Source: Shewanella sp. MR-4
Lineage (GTDB): Bacteria > Pseudomonadota > Gammaproteobacteria > Enterobacterales > Shewanellaceae
Direction of reading: 5' to 3'
Assembly: GCF_000014685.1 (NCBI RefSeq)
Contig: NC_008321.1
Span: 2,043,001 to 2,107,000 of the forward strand
DNA: 64,000 nt
A model generated the notes under the pieces. That model was not told the DNA's origin and did no database searches. It saw nothing but the letters and a program-made list of their open reading frames with translations. Position numbers and translations under genes: made by a program. Each line of letters begins with the position of its first letter. Position 1 is the first letter of the stretch. Shown here one piece after another: positions 43,506 through 53,144 of this stretch.

Positions 43506-43730
43506 TTAGTCTTTCTGTAATTTATCGAGGGGAATAAAACCGTGGTAGGCGTAGTAACCGACGGGGCCTAACAATAAACTGAGTAAACACCAAAACCATT
43601 TTTCATTGGTGCTGAGCTTGGCTTGGCTCTTAAATACTCTACGAGCGAAGAGGCAATGTAGTAGGCTTAATCCTATTAACATCGCAATGATTTTAATGTC
43701 CGTATTGTCCAAGTCCTTGGTCCTTGTCAT
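43506..43730 (-). CDS. Small two-helix membrane protein
   Basis: 74 residues. Two hydrophobic segments (IIAMLIGLSLLHCLF and WFWCLLSLLLGPVGYYAY) separated by a positively charged loop, then a short polar tail. The LLGPVGYYAYHG ending is seen in many small inner-membrane proteins of unknown role. I do not recognise the family. Stands alone between the IS and the GST gene. Confidence 0.6.
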   Translation of the reverse strand: MTRTKDLDNTDIKIIAMLIGLSLLHCLFARRVFKSQAKLSTNEKWFWCLLSLLLGPVGYYAYHGFIPLDKLQKD

Positions 43731-43851
43731 TCATCATGATGATTTAGCACAAAATGTTAAAAATGCTTAATTTACTTTGCCTAAGTGCTACGTACTTTAC
43801 GCGATTTTTTTACGGATTGCTATTGGGTATATCAAGAATAAACGTTAATTC

Positions 43852-44523
43852 TTATTTACTTATAGACGTTCCTAACAAGTAAATTGGCGAGTTCCCAGCT
43901 TGCCAGATCACATGTTTTTCCATTGCTTGCAAAAATATTTCGCTGCTTGTCAGCGTCGTTAACCAGTTCATCAAGCGTGGAAACGCCACACTCAGATCCC
44001 GTTTGGCATCCACCGCCGTAAATTGGCGAATAAAAGGCATAATGGCAAAATCCGCAAGGCTTAACGCTTGGCCGATAAGATAGGGATGCTGGCTAAGGTT
44101 CGTTTCGAGCCTCTCTAAAAATGCGCTGGCCTTGGTGAAATAATCCGCTTGCGAATACTCAGGGTGGCGGTCGGCATATTTGTACTTATCCAGCCAAGGT
44201 TTGAATTCAAGATCATTCTGCGCAATCAGTTCTGCGATCAGCGCTTGCTCTGAGGCTGTCTCCCCGAGTAACTGCCGCGCCGCTGGCGAATTTGTCTTGG
44301 TCAGTGCCCAGCGCATAATATCCAAGCTCTCGGCAATCACAACTCCATTAGGGAGCTGCAATACAGGTACAGTACCTTTAGGAGAAATCGCTAACATCCC
44401 AATGGGTTTGGCTTTAAGGGTAATTTCCCGCACTTCCACTTGGCATTGGCCGAGTAACAGGCCAAGGCGAGCGCGCATGGCATAGGGACAACGGCGAAAA
44501 CTGTAGAGTATGGGGAAGGGCAT
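43852..44523 (-). CDS. Glutathione S-transferase family protein
   Basis: 223 residues. N-terminal thioredoxin-like domain with RRCPYAMRARLGL (CPYA, glutaredoxin-like Cys site), cis-Pro GTVPVLQ and glutathione-contacting AESLDIMRW; C-terminal helical GST domain with LSLADFAIMPFIRQF. Resembles the Grx2/YibF-type GSTs. Cytosolic; substrate unknown. Confidence 0.88.
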   Translation of the reverse strand: MPFPILYSFRRCPYAMRARLGLLLGQCQVEVREITLKAKPIGMLAISPKGTVPVLQLPNGVVIAESLDIMRWALTKTNSPAARQLLGETASEQALIAELIAQNDLEFKPWLDKYKYADRHPEYSQADYFTKASAFLERLETNLSQHPYLIGQALSLADFAIMPFIRQFTAVDAKRDLSVAFPRLMNWLTTLTSSEIFLQAMEKHVIWQAGNSPIYLLGTSISK

Positions 44524-44793
44524 GGTGCTTGTTCCTTAAGGCAATAAAAGTCATTTCGCCACAACATGGGGAAAAGTCGGCAATAGTAGTGACTTTAAAA
44601 CAGAAATACTGCGTTTATTACTGATTTTTCCACTGTTTGAGCTGTAAATAAACAATGACCTTGGTTTTTGTCTGTGTTTATCTGACTGTGACTCAGGTAG
44701 AATTTCGGCCTATTTTTGCGACCCGGCTTAGGCTTAGGGTTATTATTGGTTAATGCACTGGAAATTAAGTTCCAGCCAGCAGTTGAGGGTGTT

Positions 44794-45786
44794 ATGTCTA
44801 ACGTTGTTGTTTGTGCTTTATATAAGTTTGTTTCATTACCGCATTTTGAGTCGCTGCGTGAGCCACTCCTGTCCATGATGGAACAGGCCGAGATTAAAGG
44901 CACATTGTTGCTGGCAAGTGAGGGGATTAACGGCACTGTGGCCGGCACTCAAGCGGCTATCGACGCACTGCTGGCTTGGCTGAATAACCAAAATGGCCTT
45001 GAAAACATCGTTTACAAGTTATCTTTTGACGACGAAATGCCTTTCTACCGCACTAAGGTGAAGCTGAAAAAAGAAATCGTCACCATGGGCGTCGAGGGTA
45101 TCGATCCGCTTAAAGTGGTCGGCACCTATGTAAAACCACAGGACTGGAACGCGCTGATTTCCGATCCTGAAGTCATCCTAGTGGATACCCGCAACGACTA
45201 TGAAGTGCAAATCGGCACCTTTAAAAATGCCATTAACCCAGTGACCGAAACCTTCAGAGAATTCCCTGATTATGTGAAGCAGAATCTCGATCCTGCCAAG
45301 CATAAAAAAGTCGCGATGTTCTGTACTGGCGGTATTCGCTGCGAAAAATCGACCGCTTATTTAAAAGAGCAAGGCTTTGAAGAAGTTTATCACCTCGAAG
45401 GTGGCATCCTTAAATACCTCGAAGAGGTAAAACAGGAAGAAAGCCTGTGGGAAGGCGAATGTTTCGTCTTCGATAACCGCGTCGCCGTTGACCATGATTT
45501 GAAGAAAGGCCAATACGATCAATGTAATGCTTGTCGTATGCCGATCACTGAAGCCGAAAAATTAAGTCCAGCCTATGTGCAAGGTGTTAGCTGCCCACAT
45601 TGTATCGATAAGATTTCAGACGAGCAGCGTAAGCGTTTCGTTGAACGTGAGCGCCAAGTAAACTTAGCGAAATCACGTAACGAAGCACACATTGGTAGTG
45701 ATGTGAATCAAGTGATTGAAGCTCGTCGTCAAAAGAAAGAAGCACTGCGCCAGCAATCGGCTGAAAAGAACAAGGCTAAGCAATAA
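44794..45786 (+). CDS. trhO: tRNA uridine(34) hydroxylase
   Basis: 330 residues from ATG 44794 (GAGGGTGTT upstream). N-terminal acylphosphatase-like domain (GTLLLASEGINGTVAG) and a rhodanese domain with catalytic Cys in FCTGGIRCEKS, then a C-terminal cysteine-containing segment (CNACRMP, CPHC). Oxygen-dependent 5-hydroxylation of tRNA U34. The frame extends to 44716 but the family starts here. Confidence 0.93.
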   Translation: MSNVVVCALYKFVSLPHFESLREPLLSMMEQAEIKGTLLLASEGINGTVAGTQAAIDALLAWLNNQNGLENIVYKLSFDDEMPFYRTKVKLKKEIVTMGVEGIDPLKVVGTYVKPQDWNALISDPEVILVDTRNDYEVQIGTFKNAINPVTETFREFPDYVKQNLDPAKHKKVAMFCTGGIRCEKSTAYLKEQGFEEVYHLEGGILKYLEEVKQEESLWEGECFVFDNRVAVDHDLKKGQYDQCNACRMPITEAEKLSPAYVQGVSCPHCIDKISDEQRKRFVERERQVNLAKSRNEAHIGSDVNQVIEARRQKKEALRQQSAEKNKAKQ

Positions 45787-45838
45787 AGTGTTAGCTGAGC
45801 TCTTGAGCGCGTGCGTGCGTGCTCAACGAATGACCATT

Positions 45839-45867
45839 ATGGCCCGACATGTTCGGGCCATTTTTTT
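45839..45867 (+). terminator. trhO terminator
   Basis: ATGGCCCGA and TCGGGCCAT, perfect 9-bp stem, 5-nt loop, seven T. Confidence 0.88.
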
Positions 45868-45980
45868 ACTAAATGTCTCAGTAACAGTGTTAGCCTGTTT
45901 AACCCTATGATAAATTTGCCTAAATAGAATCGAATTTAGGCAAAGACTGGCTGAGCCAGACCTTGCAGCAGGGACAGGGC

Positions 45981-46445
45981 ATGAGTATTTGGAAAGAGTT
46001 ATACGACATTTTTGATAAGGAGCGCAGCCGCTGGCAACAATCGTCGGCGGGCAAGCAGGCCATCAGCTTCGAGTTAAAGGCTAATTTAGGTTTTCTCGCC
46101 GATGCCTTGAGCAGTGATTTACCACAACAGGCGATAATTCAAGGGCTTGAGTGCACACTTTTTGAGGCCAAACTAAAAGAAGGTTTGTCACTGGCCAGCC
46201 TGAATCACCGTAAAGTGACACTGAAATTTATCGGTGAATTTGCCGAGTTTGCTAAGTATGTGGGCAAAGAGAATGCCGAGCTGGTGGAAAATGCCTACTC
46301 AAAAATCAAATCCTTACAGAAACTCGCGTCGGCAAAACCCGATAACAATTACGATCTTAAGATTAAATCACTGTTTCGGTTTCTGGTGTTTATTGTGGCT
46401 CACCTTGAGGAGCGGCCGCTCACTCGTCAATCCGCTAAAGGCTAA
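45981..46445 (+). CDS. Hypothetical helical protein
   Basis: 154 residues from ATG 45981. Predominantly helical and charged, no signal peptide or membrane segment. Opens MSIWKELYDIFDKERSRW; contains EFAEFAKYVGKENAELVE. I do not recognise the family. The short gene 94 bp downstream on the same strand may be co-transcribed. Confidence 0.6.
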   Translation: MSIWKELYDIFDKERSRWQQSSAGKQAISFELKANLGFLADALSSDLPQQAIIQGLECTLFEAKLKEGLSLASLNHRKVTLKFIGEFAEFAKYVGKENAELVENAYSKIKSLQKLASAKPDNNYDLKIKSLFRFLVFIVAHLEERPLTRQSAKG

Positions 46446-46538
46446 TACTGTTCACACAGGATTGAGCAGAGTGTCGAGCACAACAAAAAACGATTGCCAA
46501 TCCAAAGAGCTGCAAGCAGGAGCGTTTCAAGGATGAAT

Positions 46539-46895
46539 ATGAATAATACGAAGTGGCGAGAATGTTTGAGTATCTTGGCCGCGCTTCGGGTTTATCTGCA
46601 ACTACACCTCGTGGGAGACGCTGATTTCCCAATGGATTATGAAGCCGCTCATCAAGTGATTAGCCAAATTGATACTCGGGATTTTGTGTTTGTCCGTAAG
46701 ACCATCTCCTATAAAGATATTGCGGCGCTGCGTATTGTGAAGGATACATTTCCCGCCGCCGAGACGCAAAGTTCAAACCAAGCAAGTGTGCTTCTATTTG
46801 CTGCCGAACTTGCAGAACTAAGACGTAAGCTGATGCAACTGGGGCAATTGCCGCTGACAGAGGATGACGAGTCTATCCTTATCACGGCTTACTAA
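46539..46895 (+). CDS. Hypothetical small soluble protein
   Basis: 118 residues from ATG 46539, chosen for correct spacing from AAGGA (46529-46533). Helical with an acidic C-terminal half (ELAELRRKLMQLGQL). No motif recognised. It probably forms a unit with the preceding gene; nothing more can be read. Confidence 0.5.
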   Translation: MNNTKWRECLSILAALRVYLQLHLVGDADFPMDYEAAHQVISQIDTRDFVFVRKTISYKDIAALRIVKDTFPAAETQSSNQASVLLFAAELAELRRKLMQLGQLPLTEDDESILITAY

Positions 46896-47043
46896 TACCG
46901 CTTGCCGAGCTTGTAAAAGCTGCAAAGCAAAGTCAGTTTCAATCAAGAATACGGGATGCTGGTGTTACCAGGAGAGCTAACTGGCAGCAGGGGCGCTGCC
47001 AGTGCATGGGGCGTAAGCGGGCCAATATAATGGGGTAAAACGG

Positions 47044-47553
47044 TTAAAGCTGGACGGTAAAAATCGCGTCTTTACCTGCGGTGACGCTACCTTGAGCCTT
47101 ATCTAAGTATTTCACATCTTCCATATTGGCCAGCACAACGGGAGTGAGTAGGCTATCGACTTGATCTTTTAAGTAATCAATATCGAAAGACAGAATAGGA
47201 TCGCCCACTTTGACCTCTTGGCCTTCCTCCGCCAAACGGCTAAAACCTCGGCCCCTTAGCTCAACGGTTCCTACGCCAAAGTGCACGAAAAGCTCTAATC
47301 CCTGTGGCGATTCGATACTAAAAGCATGATTCGTCTCAAAAATCTTACCTATGGTGCCGTCGATTGGGGCGACAATCGTGTCTCCCTTTGGTGCAATGGC
47401 GATACCATCACCGACAATTTTCTCTGCAAACACCACATCGGGGACCTTTTCAATGGCCACAATTTCCCCGTTCACTGGGGCGTAAACCATAATGCCGCCA
47501 GCCAGTTGTGGTTGTCCCGATACCAATCGCCTTATTCGGCTTAAAAATCCCAT
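47044..47553 (-). CDS. crr: PTS glucose-type IIA component
   Basis: 169 residues. Beta-sandwich EIIA-Glc with the phosphorylatable His in LELFVHFGVGTVEL and the second active-site His in ETNHAFSIES. Receives phosphate from HPr; in enterics it also controls adenylate cyclase and inducer exclusion. Last gene of ptsH-ptsI-crr; no IIB/IIC gene is in the window. Confidence 0.93.
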   Translation of the reverse strand: MGFLSRIRRLVSGQPQLAGGIMVYAPVNGEIVAIEKVPDVVFAEKIVGDGIAIAPKGDTIVAPIDGTIGKIFETNHAFSIESPQGLELFVHFGVGTVELRGRGFSRLAEEGQEVKVGDPILSFDIDYLKDQVDSLLTPVVLANMEDVKYLDKAQGSVTAGKDAIFTVQL

Positions 47554-47625
47554 TATCCTGTGCCCCTTCGCTTGTTTTTGTTGTTATCTTTTTCGTCTGT
47601 AAAGCAGCATAACCAATAAAATGTA

Positions 47626-49329
47626 TTATTTATAGTTTGTTATACACTGCTGTAGTTCTGAAATTCTATTCTGTTGCATGGCGGTGTGCGCTAACGCAGA
47701 AAATTTCGCCAATTGCCCTTGGCAAACGGCGGCTTTCACCTCCAATAACGCACTTAAGTTCACGCTGAGTTCATCGAGCCCCATGCCGATAAGGAGGGGG
47801 ACCATCTGTGGCGAGCTGGCAAGTTCGCCACACAGTGACACTTTGACCCCGGCGGCTTTGGCTTGCTCGACGGTCATCTTGATGAGCCCTAAAATTGCTG
47901 GTGACAGGGAAGGATAATCCCGTGTCAATTGCGGATTGGTGCGATCCGCCGCCATGGCATATTGGGTTAAGTCATTGGTGCCTATGCTCACAAAATCTAA
48001 CCTTGGCAGCATGGAGGCAAGATTCATCACTGCGGCGGGGGTTTCGACCACTATGCCGTAACTGAGCTCTCCAAAACCTTTTTCTTCCTCTTCGAGGGCA
48101 TCTTGGCACTCGGCGATGAGGGCAAAAATCTGATCGAGCTCCTCGACCTGATTCACCATAGGAAACATAAGTCGAATGGGACCATGGTTGGCCGCCCGTA
48201 AAATCGCCCTAAGCTGGGTCTTAAACAGCTCTGGATGCGCGAGGGTGTATCTAACTCCGCGTAGGCCCAGGGCGGGATTATCCTCGACCTCCTGACAGAG
48301 GCAGGGTAGCTCTTTGTCGGCACCAATATCTAAGGTTCTGATCGTAAAAGTTTTACCGCCTAATGCATGCAAGGCTTCACAGTAGAGATTGTATTGGGCT
48401 TTCTCATCCGGCAATGTGCTGGTGTGCATCAACATAAACTCGGTACGAAATAGACCAATACCATCGGCACCGACATCGCTAACATGGGTGATATCGTTTA
48501 AGTTGCCCACGTTAGCCATAAGGCCTACGAGGTGTCCATCCTGAGTCTTGGCTGGCACATCACGGTAAGTCTGTAGGGCGGCACGTCTAGCTTGTTCATG
48601 GTGCAATGTAACGGTTAAGCGAGCCTGCTGCTCGGGGGCAGGATTAACAAAAAGCTCACCGCTTAAGGCATCGAGTACCAAGGGGGTGCCATTGGGAATA
48701 AACTCGGCATCGAACTGACAGTTGAGAATGGCGGGGATCCCCGCCGCACGGGCTAAAATTGCCGTATGACTGGTTAACCCACCAGTTTTGAGCACTATGC
48801 CGCTGATCTGCTCCTTGGGGAGTAGGGCAAATTCGGCGGGAGTCAGATCTTGAGCTAAAAGAATCGTCGGCTCTGTCAGCTGCGCTAAACCTTGATCTAA
48901 TCGTCCGTTGATGGCCGAGACTAAGCGCTGCCCAAGACAACGCACATCTTGGGCTCGATTGGCAAGATAAGGATCGTCTAAGGATTCAAGCTCGTTGGCT
49001 TGGTGGGCGAAGACCCGCTCAACTGCCACGCTTGCTGACAGTTGTAAGGTGCGGATCGCTTCCTTTACTTGAGCGATAAGCTCCTCGTCCTCAAGCAATA
49101 ATAAATCGGCTTCAATTAATTGATAGTTTTCACTTTGTGGATCGAGCTTTGTTTGGCTGTGGTTGAGTTGTTGCTGCAGCGCCTGCAGGGCTTTTACAAA
49201 TTTAGTCTGTTGCTGCGGGAGCCGTGAAAGGGGAATAGGGCGATAATCGAGGTGATGTTCGGCGTGGGTAAGGTGGAGTGCCTGTCCGAAGGCAATCCCC
49301 GATGACACTATGATCCCCGTAATCGACAT
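47626..49329 (-). CDS. ptsI: PTS enzyme I
   Basis: 567 residues from ATG 49329 (AGGAACGAAT upstream; a TTG at 49344 is less likely). Swivel His in GGLTSHTAILARAAGIPAIL; PEP-binding barrel with DGIGLFRTEFMLM and VSIGTNDLTQYAMAADR; catalytic Cys in VSLCGELASS. Transfers phosphate from PEP to HPr. Confidence 0.96.
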   Translation of the reverse strand: MSITGIIVSSGIAFGQALHLTHAEHHLDYRPIPLSRLPQQQTKFVKALQALQQQLNHSQTKLDPQSENYQLIEADLLLLEDEELIAQVKEAIRTLQLSASVAVERVFAHQANELESLDDPYLANRAQDVRCLGQRLVSAINGRLDQGLAQLTEPTILLAQDLTPAEFALLPKEQISGIVLKTGGLTSHTAILARAAGIPAILNCQFDAEFIPNGTPLVLDALSGELFVNPAPEQQARLTVTLHHEQARRAALQTYRDVPAKTQDGHLVGLMANVGNLNDITHVSDVGADGIGLFRTEFMLMHTSTLPDEKAQYNLYCEALHALGGKTFTIRTLDIGADKELPCLCQEVEDNPALGLRGVRYTLAHPELFKTQLRAILRAANHGPIRLMFPMVNQVEELDQIFALIAECQDALEEEEKGFGELSYGIVVETPAAVMNLASMLPRLDFVSIGTNDLTQYAMAADRTNPQLTRDYPSLSPAILGLIKMTVEQAKAAGVKVSLCGELASSPQMVPLLIGMGLDELSVNLSALLEVKAAVCQGQLAKFSALAHTAMQQNRISELQQCITNYK

Positions 49330-49361
49330 ATTCGTTCCTATCAAGCTGACTAAGATGCAGT

Positions 49362-49619
49362 TTAACTTAAGGTAATGAGCAGTTCCGAGACTTTCTCAAC
49401 CGCTTCCTGCGCCTGCTCACCCTCGGCAAACACCCTCACGGTCACGCCATGATACAGACCTAATGTTTGCAATTTAAATAAGCTTTTGGCGCTGGCCTGC
49501 TTGCCATTGCATTCAACTAATACATCGCAGTTGAAAGTTTTCGCTTCTTTCACTAACAGGGCGGCAGGGCGGGTATGAATACCATGTTTTGCGGTGATAG
49601 TGACAGATTTTTCGTACAT
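49362..49619 (-). CDS. ptsH: PTS phosphocarrier HPr
   Basis: 85 residues. Phosphorylatable His in HGIHTRPAALLV (H15) and the Ser-46 region KQASAKSLFKLQTLGL. First gene of the ptsHI-crr unit, 32 bp ahead of ptsI and 23 bp after the ACT-domain gene. Confidence 0.96.
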   Translation of the reverse strand: MYEKSVTITAKHGIHTRPAALLVKEAKTFNCDVLVECNGKQASAKSLFKLQTLGLYHGVTVRVFAEGEQAQEAVEKVSELLITLS

Positions 49620-49642
49620 AGTGGCTTAACTCTTTATCAATA

Positions 49643-50038
49643 TTATGGCGCTTCGTTCGACTCAATAATCTTGTAACCCGCCTTTTTTAAGGCGGCAATG
49701 GCGCTTTGGAGACAATTTTTCTTTACCAAAATATAGTCGGTATCGAAGGTGGAAAGGGCAAAAATACTGATCTGCACATCTGCTAAGGTACCGGAAATTT
49801 TCGATAAAATGCCTGTCATCGAAAATCCCAGCGGGCCTAAGACTTCAAAACAGCACCAATGGGCTTCTTGCTCTAAACTGTCGAGCTCAAGTTCGCTAGA
49901 CACCACCACAGTCAGTCCTTCCTCCGTTTTGCCTATAAAGTAGAGTTCCTCGGCAAAGACCTCGCTCGGTAGTTGGGCATTAGGGCTGAAACTGTGGATT
50001 GTATACTGCCGTGTATGAACGGCTAAGGTCATGCGCAT
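49643..50038 (-). CDS. ACT-domain protein upstream of ptsH
   Basis: 131 residues. Two tandem ACT-like units: residues about 1-60 (FAEELYFIGKTEEGLTVVVSS) and 65-128 (EVLGPLGFSMTGILSKISGTLADVQISIFALSTFD), the latter in the ACT_7/CASTOR style. Likely binds an amino acid. Its position directly in front of ptsHI-crr on the same strand suggests a regulatory connection, which is inference. Confidence 0.75.
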   Translation of the reverse strand: MRMTLAVHTRQYTIHSFSPNAQLPSEVFAEELYFIGKTEEGLTVVVSSELELDSLEQEAHWCCFEVLGPLGFSMTGILSKISGTLADVQISIFALSTFDTDYILVKKNCLQSAIAALKKAGYKIIESNEAP

Positions 50039-50152
50039 GGGCGTTCCTCAATCGGCAACAAGGGCTTAGGGCAAAGCCACATCCTAGCTTATAGTATGAA
50101 TATCCACCTAGATAGCAGGCATTCGCCCCTTGAGTGACAGTATTTTAAACTA

Positions 50153-50180
50153 AAAGAGGACGTACTAATACGTCCTCTTT
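50153..50180 (-). terminator. Terminator of the chemoreceptor gene
   Basis: AAAGAGGACGTA and TACGTCCTCTTT, perfect 12-bp stem, 4-nt loop; on the minus strand followed by TTAGTTT. Confidence 0.8.
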
Positions 50181-50209
50181 AAATGTGAGGGTGGCTTTAT
50201 CTCGATGGA

Positions 50210-51847
50210 TTAAATTTTGAATTGGCCTAAGGTGCACGACATATCCTGACTGATATCCTGTAAGGACTGTGCAGCACGGCTATTACTCTCATTGGCTTTG
50301 ACTGACACTTCCGTTAATTCTGAAATATTACAAATATTACGGTTGATCTCCTCTGTAACCAGAGACTGCTCTTCGGTCGCACTGGCTAACTGAGTGTTCA
50401 TATCGCTGATATGGGCGATAAGCTGCAAAATTGCCGCCATAGCGTTACCTGCTTCACGGGCTTTAGCTTGTAATTCATCGGATTGAGTCTGTGTTTGACT
50501 ATTACTCTTCATCACAGAGTTTACGCCCATTTGAATATCCGAGATGATTTTTTGGATTTCGTTGGTTGAATCTTGGGTGCGATTCGCCAGTGCGCGCACT
50601 TCATCGGCGACTACGGCAAAACCGCGGCCATGACTGCCGGCGCGGGCGGCCTCAATGGCGGCATTGAGCGCTAACAGATTTGTTTGTTCGGCAATGGAGC
50701 GGATCACATCGAGGATGCTGCCAATTTGCGCCGAGGATTGTCCGAGTTTTTGGGTAATGACTTCTGATGCCTTGAGCTCTTGCACCAATTTTTCAGTATC
50801 ACGCACAGTATCATCAATCACAGCTTGGCTTTGCTGAGCCTGATTTTTCACGCTGTTAGCGGCATCGGCAGCCTGCTGGGTGTTGCTTGCCATCTCATGG
50901 GTGGTCGAAAGCATTTGATTTACTGCGGTCGCCACGCTACCGGTTTCACGGTGGATGTGCTCGGCGCTTTGGTTAGATTCTTCGACGGCCAGCATTAACT
51001 GTTTAGCATCATTATCGAGAGAATGGCCAAGAGGCTGTAAATGTCCCACCATGTCGCCAATTTTCTGGGCAAACAAGTTAAAGGCGTGGGCAAGGTGTGC
51101 TACTTCGTCTTTGCCCTGCGTGGTTAAGCGCTGGCTTAAGTCGCCTTCACCTTGTGAAATATCCTCAAGGGCATTAATGGCATCGTTCAAGGGAGAGGTG
51201 ATCGAGTGATTTAAAACCAGGAAGAAGGCAAAAATAGGCACAGATATTAAAAACATGATAATCAAATAATCGATAATCACGCTATCTAGGCTCTCTCTTA
51301 CATCACTCAGGTAAGCGCCGGTGAATACAGTCCAGCCCCATTCTGGGTAATAGCGGGCTTCGGCGAGTTTATCTTCAACGACTTTAGAAATTGGATTGGC
51401 AATGGGATATTCCAAGGTGGCCTTACCCTGTTGCCGTGCTTGAGACAGCATGGTCATAAGCGGATTGGTGCCATTGGGCAGCTTAAAATTTTGCGCCGAG
51501 GTACCAATCATGTTTGGGTTTTCGCCATGGGCCAAGATTTGGTTGTTATCATCGATCACAATAAAGTAGCCAACACCAGCATAGCGGGTCTGATCAATCA
51601 GTTTTGCCGCCGCTTGTTGCGCTTCTTGCTCTGTTAGTTTGCCGTTTACGGCATCCTGTCGATACACATCAATTACGCTCAGTATGCTGCCGAGCTGGCC
51701 ATCGATTTGTAACCACTTTTGCTCAATAAGATTGCTGTATTGCTCCTTTATGGAGAAACTCGCAAAACAAACTGTACCAATGGCTGCCATCACTAACATC
51801 AGCATGAGTCGTTGCAGGATGGTGAATCGGCGCAAGAATGTGATCAT
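50210..51847 (-). CDS. Methyl-accepting chemotaxis protein, sCache sensor
   Basis: 545 residues. N-terminal membrane segment (about 12-30), periplasmic single Cache domain (GVGYFIVIDDNNQILAHGENPNMIG), second membrane segment (about 190-210, YLIIMFLISVPIFAFFLVL), HAMP domain, and signalling domain with the conserved tip ERIRS-type hairpin DVIRSIAEQTNLLALNAAIEAARAG. No C-terminal CheR-tether pentapeptide is seen (ends LGQFKI). Ligand unknown. Monocistronic. The 347-bp gap 51848-52194 holds no other gene. Confidence 0.93.
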   Translation of the reverse strand: MITFLRRFTILQRLMLMLVMAAIGTVCFASFSIKEQYSNLIEQKWLQIDGQLGSILSVIDVYRQDAVNGKLTEQEAQQAAAKLIDQTRYAGVGYFIVIDDNNQILAHGENPNMIGTSAQNFKLPNGTNPLMTMLSQARQQGKATLEYPIANPISKVVEDKLAEARYYPEWGWTVFTGAYLSDVRESLDSVIIDYLIIMFLISVPIFAFFLVLNHSITSPLNDAINALEDISQGEGDLSQRLTTQGKDEVAHLAHAFNLFAQKIGDMVGHLQPLGHSLDNDAKQLMLAVEESNQSAEHIHRETGSVATAVNQMLSTTHEMASNTQQAADAANSVKNQAQQSQAVIDDTVRDTEKLVQELKASEVITQKLGQSSAQIGSILDVIRSIAEQTNLLALNAAIEAARAGSHGRGFAVVADEVRALANRTQDSTNEIQKIISDIQMGVNSVMKSNSQTQTQSDELQAKAREAGNAMAAILQLIAHISDMNTQLASATEEQSLVTEEINRNICNISELTEVSVKANESNSRAAQSLQDISQDMSCTLGQFKI

Positions 51848-52194
51848 TTGTGTTCCTTAAGGCGCAAAAAGAATGATGTCCAATATACCTGCGAATCCGT
51901 ATCAAATGAATCGTGTGAGGTTAAATTTCGCGTAAACTCGTTAAGAATGTTGGATTTCTTTGATCTTCAGCAGAATATTGTTGAGCCTTGTGTCCAATCG
52001 ATGATTTTATCGCTAATCTGTGATTTTTGAAGCGCCATAATGGCGAGAATTGTGCGAAGTCATTATGAAATTCAACAGGTTAAGCATATTGAATTGAGTT
52101 TTTTGAACGGTGCGTTTCTAATTCGTTGTTTTAGTTTTGATTTTTTACTCTTTTACGCGCAAGATTAATCAACTGTTAAGTTTGAGAATCGATT

Positions 52195-52923
52195 ATGACT
52201 ACAAATACTATTGTGACTTCTGATGACATTCTATTGAAGTTATGTCACTCAGTTGCCCACGTGTTATCCAGCACCAGTGCCAGCCATGTGAGCCACGCGG
52301 GCATGGTGCAGAGCATTGCCCGTACCCGCTTAAAGCCTGATTTAGGCTGTTTTTCGATTTTTGATGGTGGCTTTTCGGGGTTGGTCGTGATCAACTTTTC
52401 TGCCCCAGCGGCCATCGAAATTTACCGCCGTTATATGCTCAATATGGGGATGCCGGAGGAAGAGCTTGCCTTCTCCCACACTTCCGATGAAGTGGGTAAC
52501 GTGATGGGTGAGTTGATGAACCAAATCTTGGGTGACTTTATCAATAAGATTTCTAAGGAACTGCAAACCTCCATTAGTCAAAGTCAGCCAAAAATGTTAA
52601 CGATAAACAAAGAGTTGACGATTTCAATCGATGCAAACTTAGACGATGCCGTCGCCAGACGCGTGTCCTTTAAAACTGAAAATAATCATATTTTCTACCT
52701 CGAATTTGCCATGGATAAGACTGAGTTTATCAAGCTGGATGAGTTTGAATTCGACGAAGAGTTCGATCCCGACAGCTTACTCGAGCAGCATGGTGTTGGT
52801 GCCAATGGCAATCAAGGTTCTGATACACCATCACCTTGGAGCCGTATGGCTGATAAACCTGCGATCAGTCAACAGCATGCCAGTATGGATGCCGATGATT
52901 TGCTCGATGAGTTAGGCATTTAA
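52195..52923 (+). CDS. DUF3334 / CheX-like protein
   Basis: 242 residues, cytosolic. Residues about 1-180 have the CheX/CheC phosphatase layout, including SDEVGNVMGELMNQILGDF, where E and N fall as in the E-x2-N CheY-P phosphatase motif. The C-terminal tail (about 183-242) is acidic and low-complexity (EFEFDEEFDPDSLLEQ) and ends in DADDLLDELGI. Known in Shewanella and Vibrio as DUF3334. It may dephosphorylate a CheY-type receiver; the adjacent chemoreceptor is divergent. Confidence 0.7.
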   Translation: MTTNTIVTSDDILLKLCHSVAHVLSSTSASHVSHAGMVQSIARTRLKPDLGCFSIFDGGFSGLVVINFSAPAAIEIYRRYMLNMGMPEEELAFSHTSDEVGNVMGELMNQILGDFINKISKELQTSISQSQPKMLTINKELTISIDANLDDAVARRVSFKTENNHIFYLEFAMDKTEFIKLDEFEFDEEFDPDSLLEQHGVGANGNQGSDTPSPWSRMADKPAISQQHASMDADDLLDELGI

Positions 52924-52944
52924 CCTTTTATTTTCATCTGTAGC

Positions 52945-52975
52945 GTATCGGTACAACCTGTGTTTGTATCGATAC
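52945..52975. promoter_or_regulatory. Pair of palindromes upstream of the LacI gene
   Basis: GTATCGGTAC (52945-52954) and GTATCGATAC (52966-52975), centres 21 bp apart (two DNA turns). Palindromes with a CG centre are usual for LacI-family operators. They could be the autoregulatory site of the regulator that follows. Confidence 0.4.
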
Positions 52976-53144
52976 CACATTGTTAGTGTTGGGAAATAGA
53001 CCGTTTGTTGTACAGCCGTTGGAGAGTTCTCCAGCAAAGTTTTTATCTCTGCTAACTTGTTAGTCAGTTGTAAACCCTTCGGCTATACAAGTCATTCGAA
53101 CTGTTTTAGTATCGCCACAAAATAATAATTATGGTGACCTTGCT

